The notes below the pieces were generated by a model that worked only from the letters and a program-made list of their open reading frames with translations, searched no databases and was not told the origin of the DNA. A program made the position numbers and the translations under genes. Of a DNA stretch of 64,000 bases, positions 1 through 9,352 are shown one piece after another. Positions within the stretch are counted from its first letter, which is position 1, and each line of letters begins with the position of its first letter. Source of the DNA: Dyella monticola (GTDB lineage: Bacteria; Pseudomonadota; Gammaproteobacteria; Xanthomonadales; Rhodanobacteraceae); NCBI RefSeq assembly GCF_003363155.1, contig NZ_QRBE01000007.1:62001-126000 (forward strand), in the 5' to 3' direction.

Positions 1-2264
1 GCCATGGTGGCTGCGATCGCATGCGCGAAGTCCTTCACCTGCTGCCACGGGCAGGCGGGGTTGAGCGGCACGACCACATGCAGGCCTTTGCCACCGGTGG
101 TGCGCAGGAACGATTGCAGACCGATCTGATCCAGCCACTTTCGTAGCAGCCGCGCAGCGGCGACCACGCGTTCCCATTTCACCTTCGGAGCAGGATCCAG
201 ATCGAATACCACGCGATCGGCGGTGTCTGGGCTCTGAATCGTGGTGCCCCAGACATGAAACTCAAGCGTGCCGAACTGCACCAGTTCCATGATGGAATCG
301 GCGTCTTTGGCATACATGTAGACCGCCTGGGAGCCTTTCTCTTCTTTTAGTCGGACCGTGCCTACGCGATGCAGGCCCTGGATCGGATGCTTCTGGAAAA
401 AGCAGGGTTTCTCCGCGCCTTCCGGACAGCGGATGACTGACAACGGACGCTCGATCAGGCCAGGCAACAACCACTGCATGATGCTGCGGTAATAATCGGC
501 GACGTCCTGCTTGGTGATCGTATCGCTTGGATAAACGACACGATCCGGATGCGTAATGGTGACGACGCCAGTACCGGCGACCGTCGCTGCGCGGGGCGGC
601 TTGGCTGGACCCTTTTTCGCCGCCCTTGAGCGTGAGGCCTTTGCGGGGGCACGGTCCGTGCTCCGCAGATCGTTGGGAGTCTTGTCCATGCGCAGCGTCT
701 TCAAGCTCGGTTGTCGCAAAAGGTTGTTGCCGCCCATGCCGCGATAATTCACCTCCACCACCAAGGCGGGTATCACCCAGCGGGCATCGCGCAGCAGGGG
801 GTCGATGCCGGAGAGATTCGCCGGCGCTTTTTTGGATGCATGGGCGGTGACCAGCTTGGCCGCTTCCGCCAGCGTCTTGTCGGTAAAGCCGGTGCCAACG
901 CGTCCGGCAAACAGCCACCCATCACGCCGATCCGGATCGGGTTTTGCCAACAGCAGCGAGCCGAAGCCGCTGCGGCTGCCTTTGGGTGGCGTATAGCCGA
1001 CAACGGCAAATTCGTCGCCTTCCAGTCGTTTAATCTTGACCCAGTCGCCGCTGCGTCCGGCGTGATAACCCGATTCCACGCGCTTGGAAACGATGCCTTC
1101 GAGACGATGCGCCACCGCGCGCTGCATCGCTTCCTCACCGTTGCCGCGCGTATGCGTGCTAAGCGCAAGATGCTGGCGACCATGGCCAAGCATGCGTTCA
1201 AGCAGCGCCTTGCGATCGAGCAACGCTACGCGCGACAGATCGTAACCCTCCAAGTAGGGGATATCGAACAGCACATAGACCAGCGGACGCTGTGCTTCAC
1301 CCGACAAGGTTTTTTGCAGTGCGTTGAAGTCGCTGCGGCCCTGGTTGTCCGTAGCGATCAGTTCGCCGTCCAGGTGCGCCGAATCGAGGCCCAATGATTC
1401 GATCGCCTGCATGATGTCGGGAATCTTTTCATCCCAGCGCAACGCGTTGCGTGACCAGAGTGCTACGTTGCCTTTCGCGATGGTGGTGAGGATACGGTAA
1501 CCATCCCATTTCACCTCGTGCAGCCAATTGTCGCCGGCGGGCGGTTCGGTGCGTAACTGGGTCAATGCAGGCTTGAAGAACGCGGCGCTCGGTGCAGCTT
1601 TTTTTGCATGCTCAAGCGATTTGGCATCATTGATCAAGCCGGCTTTGCTCAGCTTGCGCCTGAAAGGCGGTTTGCGCACGCGTGCGGTGGATTTTTTTGC
1701 CGCCGCGCGCGTGCTTTCCGATCTGGCGGCCTTGCGCGTGCTTTCGCGCATCTTCGCATCCATCAGTTCATCAGCTTCCACATTGCTGGCGAAGCTGTCG
1801 TCGGCCTTGATCAGAAACCATGATGGCTGCCGCTCCTTGCGGCTGCTGCGCACCAGGTGCCAACTACCCTTGAGGCGCTTGCCGAACAATTCGAACCGGA
1901 GATGGCCTTTTTTCAGCTGTGCAAGCGGATCGCCATCCGTGGCCCACACCCCACGGTCGAACTGATCGACATGCCCCTTGCCATAGCCTTCTTCGATCTC
2001 GCCTTCGAAATCGGCGTAAGCCATCGGGTGATCTTCCACTTCCACCGCGAGGCGTTTGATTTTTGGGTTGTAGCTCGGCCCCTTGGGAACGGCCCAGCTT
2101 TTCAACGCATTGCCCATCTGCAGGCGGAAATCAAAATGGCGACGCGAGGCGTGATGCAACTGCACCACAAACAAAGCGCGCGCGCCCTCGGGGACGGCGG
2201 TATCGGGCCGTGGTTCCTTGCTGGATTGAAAATTTCGCTTGCGCTGATATTCCCGAAGACTCAC
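1..2264 (-). CDS. ligD: ATP-dependent DNA ligase LigD (C-terminus beyond the window)
   Basis: Multidomain end-joining ligase that acts with Ku on double-strand breaks. Reading right to left, 754 codons are visible. A 3'-phosphoesterase domain comes first, with the HHASRRHFDFRL motif at residues 37-48. An ATP-dependent ligase domain follows, with the adenylation motif KWDG (nucleophile K252). The start of the primase/polymerase domain ends the visible part (TTGGKGLHVVVPL near residue 720). The frame is open to base 1, so the polymerase end is missing. The start is GTG, with GGAG five bases upstream. The order PE-LIG-POL is the Pseudomonas-like arrangement. A Lys/Arg/Ala-rich linker joins PE and LIG. 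Ku and a DUF72 gene lie just upstream on the same strand. Confidence 0.95.
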   Translation of the reverse strand, partial: MSLREYQRKRNFQSSKEPRPDTAVPEGARALFVVQLHHASRRHFDFRLQMGNALKSWAVPKGPSYNPKIKRLAVEVEDHPMAYADFEGEIEEGYGKGHVDQFDRGVWATDGDPLAQLKKGHLRFELFGKRLKGSWHLVRSSRKERQPSWFLIKADDSFASNVEADELMDAKMRESTRKAARSESTRAAAKKSTARVRKPPFRRKLSKAGLINDAKSLEHAKKAAPSAAFFKPALTQLRTEPPAGDNWLHEVKWDGYRILTTIAKGNVALWSRNALRWDEKIPDIMQAIESLGLDSAHLDGELIATDNQGRSDFNALQKTLSGEAQRPLVYVLFDIPYLEGYDLSRVALLDRKALLERMLGHGRQHLALSTHTRGNGEEAMQRAVAHRLEGIVSKRVESGYHAGRSGDWVKIKRLEGDEFAVVGYTPPKGSRSGFGSLLLAKPDPDRRDGWLFAGRVGTGFTDKTLAEAAKLVTAHASKKAPANLSGIDPLLRDARWVIPALVVEVNYRGMGGNNLLRQPSLKTLRMDKTPNDLRSTDRAPAKASRSRAAKKGPAKPPRAATVAGTGVVTITHPDRVVYPSDTITKQDVADYYRSIMQWLLPGLIERPLSVIRCPEGAEKPCFFQKHPIQGLHRVGTVRLKEEKGSQAVYMYAKDADSIMELVQFGTLEFHVWGTTIQSPDTADRVVFDLDPAPKVKWERVVAAARLLRKWLDQIGLQSFLRTTGGKGLHVVVPLNPACPWQQVKDFAHAIAATM

Positions 2265-2401
2265 GGTTGCTCCGCCGGTTAGCGTGGCGATACCGGTACG
2301 TGCAGATCACGCCATCAAGGCGCATGCACACCGTTGACGCTAACTTGCAACGGTATATGTCAAGAACAGGGCAACTGAATGTGACCGGGATGTTTGGATA
2401 G

Positions 2402-3277
2402 TCACGCTAATTTCCTCACCAGTGCATGTGCGTCGAAGGGGGCTTTGACCTTCGTGTCGTTGTCAAAGTAACAGTAGATGTCGCGACTTGACCGTTTGCG
2501 CGGGTGCTTTTCGCTGCAGCGGCGGGCGTCGTTGGGCTCAGTTCCCATGCGCCATGCATCGATGTGCCTGCACCAGCGATTCAACGCGGCTTGGGTATAG
2601 CCGCTGGCATAAAGCTCTTTGTCGCCGTGCAGGCGCAAATACATGAAGCCTGCCGTCACATCTTCCAGGAAAGGCCATTTGCCCGCGGTATCGGCCACCA
2701 CCAGGGCCACGTTGTGCCGGCGAAGCTGGGCGATGAAACCTTCGCTGACAAAGCTGGGGTGACGTACTTCCATCGCGTGACGCACGCTGCGCTTGCGGTC
2801 GGGCGTCAGCATCGCCTGCTTGATCGTGCGGTCGTGACGCCGTGCCATGGCGGCCAGCGCCTGGGTATCACGGGGCAGTTGGGCAAGAAATGTCTCCAGC
2901 ACATCTCCGTCGTAACGGAGGCTGGGCGGCAGTTGCCAGAGGAGCGGACCTAGCTTCTCGCGCAGTGCGAGCAAGCCTGAGGCAAAGAAGTTGGCGAGCG
3001 GTTTTTTGACCTGCTTCAGGCGTCGGATGTGCGTGACGTAACGCGGCGCTTTGACCGCGAATACGAAGTTCCGTGGGGTGTCTTCGTACCAATGCTGGTA
3101 ACTGGAAGGGCTCTGCAGGGAATAAAAGCTGCCGTTGATCTCGATGGTCACGAACTGCCGCGACGCGTAGTGAAGTTCCTCACGCTGCGGGAGCGTTTCC
3201 GGATAGAAGACACCGCGCCAAGGTGGATAGCGCCAGCCGGAAATGCCGATGCGCGTCTTGCCGATGCGTGAGGCCAC
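2402..3277 (-). CDS. DUF72 family protein (YecE-like)
   Basis: Full-length DUF72 protein of 291 residues. The family hallmark is at the N-terminus (RIGISGWRYPPWRGVFYP), followed by the conserved FVFAVKAPRYVTH and VALVVADTAGKWP segments of a TIM-barrel-like fold. The biochemical function of the family is not established. The start is GTG, with GGGA six bases upstream; an in-frame TAG, which is the stop of ku, excludes a longer start. It sits 21 bp downstream of ku and 137 bp upstream of ligD on the same strand, so it probably shares their transcript. Whether it takes part in end joining is inference from position only. Confidence 0.9.
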   Translation of the reverse strand: MASRIGKTRIGISGWRYPPWRGVFYPETLPQREELHYASRQFVTIEINGSFYSLQSPSSYQHWYEDTPRNFVFAVKAPRYVTHIRRLKQVKKPLANFFASGLLALREKLGPLLWQLPPSLRYDGDVLETFLAQLPRDTQALAAMARRHDRTIKQAMLTPDRKRSVRHAMEVRHPSFVSEGFIAQLRRHNVALVVADTAGKWPFLEDVTAGFMYLRLHGDKELYASGYTQAALNRWCRHIDAWRMGTEPNDARRCSEKHPRKRSSRDIYCYFDNDTKVKAPFDAHALVRKLA

Positions 3278-3298
3278 ACCTTTTCCCAGTTCTATTGA

Positions 3299-4198
3299 CT
3301 AACTCGCCTTGCGCCGCGAGCCGCTCTTCTTCGCAGCTTTGCTTTTCTTTGAAGCGCGCCCCGATGATTTAGGCCGCGTCGTGCTCTTGGCCGGCGTCCG
3401 CTTCTTCGTATCGATGCTTTTCTTCAGCAAGGACATGAAGTCGACCACGTTGGTAGAGACCTCAGCCTCTTCGGCGGCGGGTTCCTCGATAGCTGCCAGT
3501 GCACCCTTTGCCTTCATGCGCTTCTCGATCACTTTCTTGAGCCGATCGCGGAATTCATCCTTGTACTCATGGGGCTTCCAATCGCTCGTCATCGATTCAA
3601 TCAACTGCTCGGCCATGGAAAGTTCCCGTTCGGTAATGCGGTAGTGCTTCACATCGTCTGTCGGTACCTGGTATTCATCGATGTCGATCAGTTCCTGTTT
3701 AAAGCGCATCAGTATCAGGGTCAGGGCATCGTCTCTGGGGACCACCGCCGAGAGGTATTCGCGCGTGCGGATCACCACGCGGGCGATACCTATCTTGCCG
3801 GTGCGCTTGAGTGTCTCGCGCAAGAGCACATAGCCTTTTTCGGCTTTCTTGCCGGGCACAAGTATGTAGGGTTTCTCGAAATACTCAGGCCCCACACTGT
3901 CGGCGTCGACAAACGCTTCCACCTCCACGGATTCACGGTTTTCGGTCGCCGCCGATTGGATATCCCCCGGTTCGAGCACCACATAGTTGCCCTTTTTGTA
4001 CTCGAACGCTTTGACGATCTCCTTCCATGGCACTTCTTCGCCGGTTTCGGCATTGACGCGCTCGTATCGAACGGGTGCTTTGTCGCGACTGTCGAGCATA
4101 CGGAAATGCAGGTCGGTGCCGCGCTCGCCGGACATCAGCGAGACGGGTACGTTCAGCAGCCCGAAGGTGAGATTACCGCTCCAGATTGGGCGCGCCAT
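3299..4198 (-). CDS. ku: Non-homologous end-joining protein Ku
   Basis: Bacterial Ku homodimer subunit that threads onto broken DNA ends and recruits LigD. The 299-residue protein opens with MARPIWSGNLTFGLLNVPV, the classic Ku N-terminus, and continues through the beta-barrel core. It ends in a Lys/Arg/Ser-rich tail (residues about 265-299), as in Ku proteins with extended DNA-binding C-termini. An in-frame GTG four codons upstream exists (4210), but it overlaps the GGAG that serves the ATG at 4198, so the ATG is the better start. First gene of the ku-DUF72-ligD run. Confidence 0.95.
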   Translation of the reverse strand: MARPIWSGNLTFGLLNVPVSLMSGERGTDLHFRMLDSRDKAPVRYERVNAETGEEVPWKEIVKAFEYKKGNYVVLEPGDIQSAATENRESVEVEAFVDADSVGPEYFEKPYILVPGKKAEKGYVLLRETLKRTGKIGIARVVIRTREYLSAVVPRDDALTLILMRFKQELIDIDEYQVPTDDVKHYRITERELSMAEQLIESMTSDWKPHEYKDEFRDRLKKVIEKRMKAKGALAAIEEPAAEEAEVSTNVVDFMSLLKKSIDTKKRTPAKSTTRPKSSGRASKKSKAAKKSGSRRKAS

Positions 4199-4274
4199 GA
4201 TGGACTCCACGTCACGCAGAGGGGTTCTTTATTTCCTATCGTGCGTGACGTTGGCGACAACGCTTTGCTGGATG

Positions 4275-4658
4275 TTATGCGCGTCGCCGGGTGGTGGCGC
4301 GGCCGCGCCGGAGCAGGCAGCGCCCAATGGCGCGCAGCAGTTCGGTCTTGCCGTAAGGCTTGCGCAGCACGGTCGTGTCGTCCTGGCATGTACCTTCGAG
4401 TGCATCCCATTCGCCCGAGGCGAGCACGTACTGACCGTGACGCAGGCGTCGACGTATCTGCTGTGCCACCTCCATGCTGGAAGGGCGGCGGCAATGGTGC
4501 ATGTCGACCACAACGACGTCTATGTCTGGGTGGATGCGTGATAACCGTAGCGCATCGGACACGCTGTGCGCCTGGGATACGTCGTAACCTTCATTCGCCA
4601 GTGCGTAATGAAGAAGCTCTCTGGTATCTGGATCGGACTCAACGACGAGTACATGCAT
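4275..4658 (-). CDS. Stand-alone response regulator receiver protein
   Basis: Single CheY-like receiver domain of 127 residues without an output domain. The phospho-acceptor is D52 in VVVVDMHH and the conserved lysine is K100 in LRKPYGK. The first acidic patch reads ESD rather than DD, a mild departure. A longer frame reaches 4706, but a strong GGAGG lies five bases before the ATG at 4658, which fixes the start. It lies between ku and a decayed transporter gene with no partner kinase beside it. The hybrid kinase at 9820 is a possible but unproven partner. Confidence 0.8.
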   Translation of the reverse strand: MHVLVVESDPDTRELLHYALANEGYDVSQAHSVSDALRLSRIHPDIDVVVVDMHHCRRPSSMEVAQQIRRRLRHGQYVLASGEWDALEGTCQDDTTVLRKPYGKTELLRAIGRCLLRRGRATTRRRA

Positions 4659-4763
4659 TACCGCCTCCGTGGTGCGCGGCATCCTGTATTCCCGTGCATG
4701 AATCATTCACGCGGGCGATGACCCAGGCGTGAACACGATGTGTCTGCTGCATGTCAGCGCACT

Positions 4764-5075
4764 TCACTCACCTGCTGGATCGCTGATGACAAAGGGCGGT
4801 TTGCCAGGACATATCGCGATCACGGCGAAGGCAAAGATCAAACTGAATGACCAGAACACATCATTAATGGCCAGCTCGGCGGCGTGGTTATTCACGATCT
4901 GGTTAAGTGCAGCATGAGTCGATTTGTCTCGCAGACCTAATGGTCGGCCGCGTGCGAACCATTCAGTGGTGGCGGCCGCATCTGTATGCGTGTGTTCGCT
5001 GAGTAATGAGCGGTGATAAGTGCTGCGATGGGTGGATAGCGCGGTGCTGACAGTGGCCACACTCATGGCCATGGT
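4764..5075 (-). pseudogene. C-terminal remnant of a DHA2/EmrB-type MFS efflux transporter
   Basis: The last ~100 residues resemble the C-terminus of 14-TM EmrB-like permeases: SVATVSTALSTHRSTYHRSL, then LNQIVNNHAAELAINDVFWS, then a final hydrophobic helix ending in CPGKPPF. The whole N-terminal transporter is missing. The frame continues upstream to a possible start at 5210, but that part has no transporter character. I read it as a decayed gene; the 5' boundary is approximate. Confidence 0.55.
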
Positions 5076-5380
5076 GCGGTCGTCACGCTTGCTTCCATGT
5101 GCCATCCGGCGCAGCGGATAAGCGAAACATGCTTCTGCCGGATTGACGTTCATGCCAAAGGCGAAAGTGGCATCCGTTCGCGCGCTCACGATGTGACCGA
5201 ATATGTTCACGCTGGCAAAACACTGCGTGCAGTTTTACCTCACGCTCCCGGCCGGGTAACGGTGCCTGTTTTGCGCGCGTGTCGCCATCACGGCGATCTT
5301 ATTTTCACTTCATGAAAACCGCCTTCATCGCATCGTTCGGTTTGTCCAGTCGGGCATCGTCCACAAGAGGCCAGATCCGC

Positions 5381-5542
5381 ATGGAGATCGATCACAAATG
5401 CGCCTATGGACCTTGCCAATGCAAGGTTCCAGTAATGGGTCAATATTGCAGTGACCATTGCAGCCAGGCGGACAAGCTGCGCGCGGAAGGTACGCAATGC
5501 AGTTGCGGCCATGACGCCTGCGTGGCCACGCAAAGCATCTGA
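5381..5542 (+). CDS. Small metallothionein-like Cys-rich protein
   Basis: A 53-residue protein with eight cysteines (7, 12, 14, 23, 27, 40, 42, 47) and interspersed histidines. The spacing (CxxxxCxC, YCxxxC, CxCGHxxC) matches the prokaryotic metallothionein family, which binds Zn, Cd or Cu in the cytoplasm. The reading frame extends upstream, but residues before MEIDHKC are not of this family. AAGAGG about ten bases upstream supports the ATG at 5381. It lies 36 bp before transketolase. Metal choice cannot be read from sequence. Confidence 0.75.
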   Translation: MEIDHKCAYGPCQCKVPVMGQYCSDHCSQADKLRAEGTQCSCGHDACVATQSI

Positions 5543-5578
5543 GCCGCGTCACCTCCCAGGACGTCCGGACACCCCCCT

Positions 5579-7624
5579 ATGTCTTCTCAATTCGATCAGA
5601 AGTGCATCGATACGATTCGTTTTCTCGCCGTGGATATGGTGCAGAGGGCCGATAGTGGCCATCCCGGACTTCCGCTCGACGCCGCGCCGATGGCCTATGT
5701 GCTGTGGGATCGTTATCTCAAGCACAACCCGCGCAACCCGCACTGGGCCGATCGCGATCGTTTTGTGCTATCGGCAGGGCATGGATCGGCGCTGCTGTAT
5801 GCATTGCTGTTTCTTGCCGGTTACGACGTGACGCTGGATGACATTCGCCAGTTTCGCCAATGGGGCAGCAAGACGCCCGGCCATCCGGAACGCGGACATA
5901 CCGCCGGTGTGGAAGTGACCACGGGCCCGTTGGGGCAGGGTTTTGCGAACGCAGTGGGCATGGCGATCGCCGAAGCGCAGCTTGCGGCACTCTACAACCG
6001 CGACACCTACACGGTCATCGACCACTACACCTATGTGCTGGCCAGCGACGGCGACCTGATGGAAGGTGTGGCATCCGAAGCGGCGTCATTGGCCGGCCAG
6101 TTGAAACTGGGCAAGCTGATCTGTTTCTACGATGACAATAATGTGACGCTTGCCGGCAGTACCGAACTGACTTTTTCGGAAAACCGCATCCAGCGCTTCC
6201 AGGCGTACGGCTGGCATACGGCAACGGTGGAGGACGGCAACGATCTTGCCGCCATCGATGCCGCGCTCAGCCAGGCACGCAGGGAGGTGGCACGCCCATC
6301 GCTCATTCGCGTACGCACGCATATCGGTTTCGGTTCACCCTTGCAGGACAGCTACAAGGCGCACGGTTCGCCGCTTGGAGCGGAAAATGTGCGAAAAACC
6401 AAGGAAAAACTGGGGTGGCCGGAGGAGCCGGATTTTTTTGTGCCGGACGAGGTTTTTTCGCACATGCGCAAGCAGGCTGCGCGAGGTCACGATCGGGAGA
6501 CCGAATGGGTCCAGCTGATGAACGACTACCAGAGCAGCCATCCTGATTTATGCAATGAGCTGCAAACGCGGTTGCGCGAAGAGCTGCCGGAAGGGTGGGA
6601 CGCAGATGTTCCCTTCTTCGAACCTGACGAAAAGGGACTGGCCACGCGCGAATCCTCCGGCAAGGTGATGAACGCACTGGCGCCCAAGCTCCCAGCACTG
6701 ACAGGTGGCTCGGCCGATCTGGACCCGTCCACCAAGACGGCGCTGAACGCATTCGGCGATTTTCGTCCGCCGCGCACCGGTGAAGCGGGCGAGCGCGAGT
6801 CGGCGGTCGAACATGGCGATTACAGCGGCCGCAATCTCCATTTCGGCGTGCGGGAACATGCCATGGGGTCGATCGTCAACGGCCTTGCCGCGCATGGCGG
6901 ATTCATTCCCTACGGCGCCACGTTTCTGATTTTTTCCGACTACATGCGACCGCCGATCCGGCTGGCCGCATTGATGGGCTTGCACGTGGTGCATGTGTTT
7001 ACGCACGACAGCATCGCGTTGGGTGAGGATGGCCCCACGCACCAGCCCATCGAGCAACTGGCCAATCTGCGGGCGCTACCCCATTCCCTGGTGATTCGCC
7101 CGGCCGATGCCAACGAGACGGCCGTGGCGTGGAAAGTGGCGGTGGAAACGCCTGACCGGCCGGTGTTGCTCGTGTTGACCCGGCAAAAACTACCGACCCT
7201 CGACCGCTCGCGCTATGCGTCGGCCGAAGGATTGCGCCGGGGCGCGTATGTATTGGCCGATCCGCCTGATGGGCACCCCGCGGTGATCCTTATCGCTACG
7301 GGCTCGGAGGTTCAGCTGATCGTTCAGGCGGCCAAACGCCTGAGCGAGGAGGGCGTTGCCGTTCGCTGCGTCTCGATGCCCTGCCATGAGTTGTTCGAGG
7401 CACAGTCGCAGGAGGAGCGCGACAAGGTGCTCCCGCCATCCGTCCATGCACGCGTGGCGGTCGAGATGGCAGCATCGCAGGGGTGGGACAAATACATCGG
7501 GCCCAAGGGTGTCATGTTAGGTATCGACCGTTTTGGCGCCTCGGCGCCAGGCGAAACGGTCGTACGCGAATACGGATTTACGGTCGACCACGTTTGCGCG
7601 GCTGCAAGATCATTACTGGGTTGA
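5579..7624 (+). CDS. tkt: Transketolase
   Basis: Thiamine-diphosphate enzyme of the non-oxidative pentose phosphate pathway, moving two-carbon ketol units between sugar phosphates. The 681 residues include the N-terminal substrate/TPP segment ([14 protein letters not shown]), the TPP/Mg motif ASDGDLMEG (155-163) followed by DDNN, the pyrimidine domain ([19 protein letters not shown]) and the C-terminal domain. Length is normal (about 660-690). The gene stands alone, not beside gapA/pgk, and is surrounded by stress-type genes, so it may be a second, conditionally used copy; that is inference. Confidence 0.95.
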   Translation: MSSQFDQKCIDTIRFLAVDMVQRADSGHPGLPLDAAPMAYVLWDRYLKHNPRNPHWADRDRFVLSAGHGSALLYALLFLAGYDVTLDDIRQFRQWGSKTPGHPERGHTAGVEVTTGPLGQGFANAVGMAIAEAQLAALYNRDTYTVIDHYTYVLASDGDLMEGVASEAASLAGQLKLGKLICFYDDNNVTLAGSTELTFSENRIQRFQAYGWHTATVEDGNDLAAIDAALSQARREVARPSLIRVRTHIGFGSPLQDSYKAHGSPLGAENVRKTKEKLGWPEEPDFFVPDEVFSHMRKQAARGHDRETEWVQLMNDYQSSHPDLCNELQTRLREELPEGWDADVPFFEPDEKGLATRESSGKVMNALAPKLPALTGGSADLDPSTKTALNAFGDFRPPRTGEAGERESAVEHGDYSGRNLHFGVREHAMGSIVNGLAAHGGFIPYGATFLIFSDYMRPPIRLAALMGLHVVHVFTHDSIALGEDGPTHQPIEQLANLRALPHSLVIRPADANETAVAWKVAVETPDRPVLLVLTRQKLPTLDRSRYASAEGLRRGAYVLADPPDGHPAVILIATGSEVQLIVQAAKRLSEEGVAVRCVSMPCHELFEAQSQEERDKVLPPSVHARVAVEMAASQGWDKYIGPKGVMLGIDRFGASAPGETVVREYGFTVDHVCAAARSLLG

Positions 7625-7729
7625 GGGAGATACGCAAAAAGGCAGCGATGGTATTTATTCAGTTAACCCCGTCTGCGCAGGGCAAATAGGGCGGTTTGTC
7701 AGCGTCCATTCGGTTTTTCAAACGAGACG

Positions 7730-7758
7730 TTGACAATTACTGCACAAAGCCTTGCATA
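7730..7758 (+). promoter_or_regulatory. Candidate sigma70 promoter upstream of the lipoprotein gene
   Basis: A perfect TTGACA (7730-7735) is followed 17 bases later by TGCATA, a weak -10 match. It lies ~135 bp before the lipoprotein start at 7893, in the otherwise featureless 268-bp gap after transketolase. The call rests mainly on the -35 element. Confidence 0.3.
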
Positions 7759-7892
7759 CAAGGGGATCACTGTGAGGCCGCAATCGTTCTGTTGCATCAG
7801 GTGCGTCGCCGGGGTTAGGGACAGCATCGGATGATCGGTTACGGCCCATACGGCACGACGCGAAAAATCACATGTCACGTCAGGAGAGAATC

Positions 7893-8129
7893 ATGAATCG
7901 CATGGCACTTGGAATTGCAATTGCCGGTATTGGCTTGGCGCTCGGCGGGTGCAACAGCGGTGGAGGCTCGGGTGAGAATAGCCCTCCCCCCGCCGCTTCG
8001 GCCGCGGCACCAGCAACGCCGGCACCGACGCACACCGCCGCCATGCCACCGGCTAGCGGCACAGCCAGCATGCCGCCCGCCAGCGGAACCGCAGCGGCGC
8101 CAGCGCCGGCGTCGACGGCCGGGCATTAA
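7893..8129 (+). CDS. Small Ala/Pro-rich lipoprotein
   Basis: A 78-residue predicted lipoprotein: signal peptide MNRMALGIAIAGIGLALGGC with the lipobox cysteine at residue 20. A low-complexity mature chain rich in Ala, Pro, Thr and Ser follows, with two copies of MPPASGTA. AGGAGA five bases upstream selects the ATG at 7893 over an in-frame ATG at 7872. No recognised domain; probably an envelope-anchored disordered protein. Confidence 0.7.
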   Translation: MNRMALGIAIAGIGLALGGCNSGGGSGENSPPPAASAAAPATPAPTHTAAMPPASGTASMPPASGTAAAPAPASTAGH

Positions 8130-8157
8130 GTCAGGGTAACGCGGTTACCTGCACACG

Positions 8158-8194
8158 CCCTTCTCTGCCGTGTATGTGCAGGGAAGGGTGTTTT
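8158..8194 (+). terminator. Candidate Rho-independent terminator
   Basis: CCCTTCTCTGC pairs with GCAGGGAAGGG (11 bp with one U-G wobble, 9-base loop) and is followed by TGTTTTG. It lies 28 bp after the lipoprotein stop. The T-tract is short. Confidence 0.5.
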
Positions 8195-8231
8195 GTGCGC
8201 GTGTGATGGCGTGTCGCAGGGAAAGATAGAA

Positions 8232-8259
8232 GCAGCGGGAGCATCCGTGCTCCCGCTGC
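8232..8259. other. Perfect 12-bp stem-loop in the 8130-8495 gap
   Basis: GCAGCGGGAGCA, loop TCCG, then the exact complementary arm. No T-tract follows on either strand, so it is not a classical intrinsic terminator. It sits in a 366-bp gap between the lipoprotein and the DUF2383-like gene. I see no gene in the rest of that gap. Confidence 0.5.
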
Positions 8260-8495
8260 CTCCGTCCACGGCTCATGGGCATGCTGCCTTGCCGATCGCT
8301 TACGGCACCACGCTGGGGGTGCAGGGTGGCGCATCGCGCGTCATCAATCCGATTGCTCCGAGTGACGGTAACCATCACCTGCATGAAGTGCCTGAAGTGG
8401 GGCTCGATGCGTAGTTCCAAGAATTTTTTACGTCCTTTCTGCCGTGCATGAACGGCCGTGCGTCCAAGATAGGCGTCTCGGCGGGGAGGTTGTCC

Positions 8496-8981
8496 ATGAA
8501 CGCAGGCGATGATGATGTCAGGATCTTGAACGGCTTGATCGGGGCGACGCTGGACAGCGCCAGGCATTACAAAAAAGTGGCCGGAAACGTGGGCAATCCA
8601 AGCGTCCGCGCGCTGTTCGAGCATCTGTCGACGGAGCGCAAGAGCATTACGCAGGCACTGCAGAGCCAGCTTGGCGCGATCAGCAGTAATCCGATGATCG
8701 AAAGCGCGCGCAACGTATCGTTTACACGGCGTATCTTCGGCAATGTGCGTCACGCGATGGACTACGGCTACATTGCGCTGATCGACGAAGTAGAACGCGG
8801 CGAAGAGCGTGTTAAGGCGAAATACGAGCGCGCGCTGACAAATGAAAAGCTTTCCACGCTATCGCGGTCAGTGGTGCAGAACGCTTACAAATCGGTCTGT
8901 GCCGGTTGCGCCCAGATGCATGCCCTCAAGCGCTACCCGAATGCCGAACGCGTACATAGTGAACGTGTTGAGCAGTGGTAA
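8496..8981 (+). CDS. DUF2383 / PA2169-type four-helix protein
   Basis: A 161-residue all-helical protein. The start NAGDDDVRILNGLIGATLDSA and the later RKSITQALQSQLGAI and LIDEVERGEERVKAKYERAL segments fit the DUF2383, ferritin-like PA2169 family, whose role is unknown but which often appears in stress loci. GGGGAGG six bases upstream supports ATG 8496 over an in-frame ATG at 8448. Glu/Asp-rich helices would be compatible with metal binding, but no ligand set can be assigned. Confidence 0.7.
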   Translation: MNAGDDDVRILNGLIGATLDSARHYKKVAGNVGNPSVRALFEHLSTERKSITQALQSQLGAISSNPMIESARNVSFTRRIFGNVRHAMDYGYIALIDEVERGEERVKAKYERALTNEKLSTLSRSVVQNAYKSVCAGCAQMHALKRYPNAERVHSERVEQW

Positions 8982-8987
8982 CGGGTG

Positions 8988-9116
8988 TTACTGATAGGGT
9001 GGCGCGTGGGGTGTCGGCGGCCGCGGCTCCTGATGGCGCATGGCGCGATACGCTCCGGCGAGGATAAACCCCGCCAGAATCAGCACAAATACAATCCAGC
9101 CTATTCGTTTGTACAC
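8988..9116 (-). CDS. Putative 42-residue single-TM protein
   Basis: Short frame starting at GTG with a strongly hydrophobic helix (YKRIGWIVFVLILAGFILAG) preceded by positive charges. A Pro/His-rich tail ending in PHAPPYQ follows. The layout is that of a small inner-membrane protein. A stop codon 30 bases upstream leaves GTG 9114-9116 as the only usual start; the ribosome site is weak. It could be chance. Confidence 0.35.
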   Translation of the reverse strand: MYKRIGWIVFVLILAGFILAGAYRAMRHQEPRPPTPHAPPYQ

Positions 9117-9352
9117 ATTCGCGCCGCCAGGAGATCCATGGTCAAGCTAGTCATGCAAGGGTTGCCCGTCCGTGAAGGAAGGTTCGCACCGATAACGAAT
9201 GGTGGAACACGTTGACTTACTCTTCACAACGTCCGTCCCCGTTTTCGCTATTGTCGACAGACGCAACACGTGTTCATTATTTTATTTGGGTCGGCGCCGA
9301 CGAGCATCGGCAGGGTCGCCGGCATCGGCAAAACTGATCGGGTGGGGATGGT

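Noticed and set aside
8145-8753. 202-codon minus-strand frame
   Set aside because: Runs antisense through the DUF2383-like gene and the hairpin region; no protein character.
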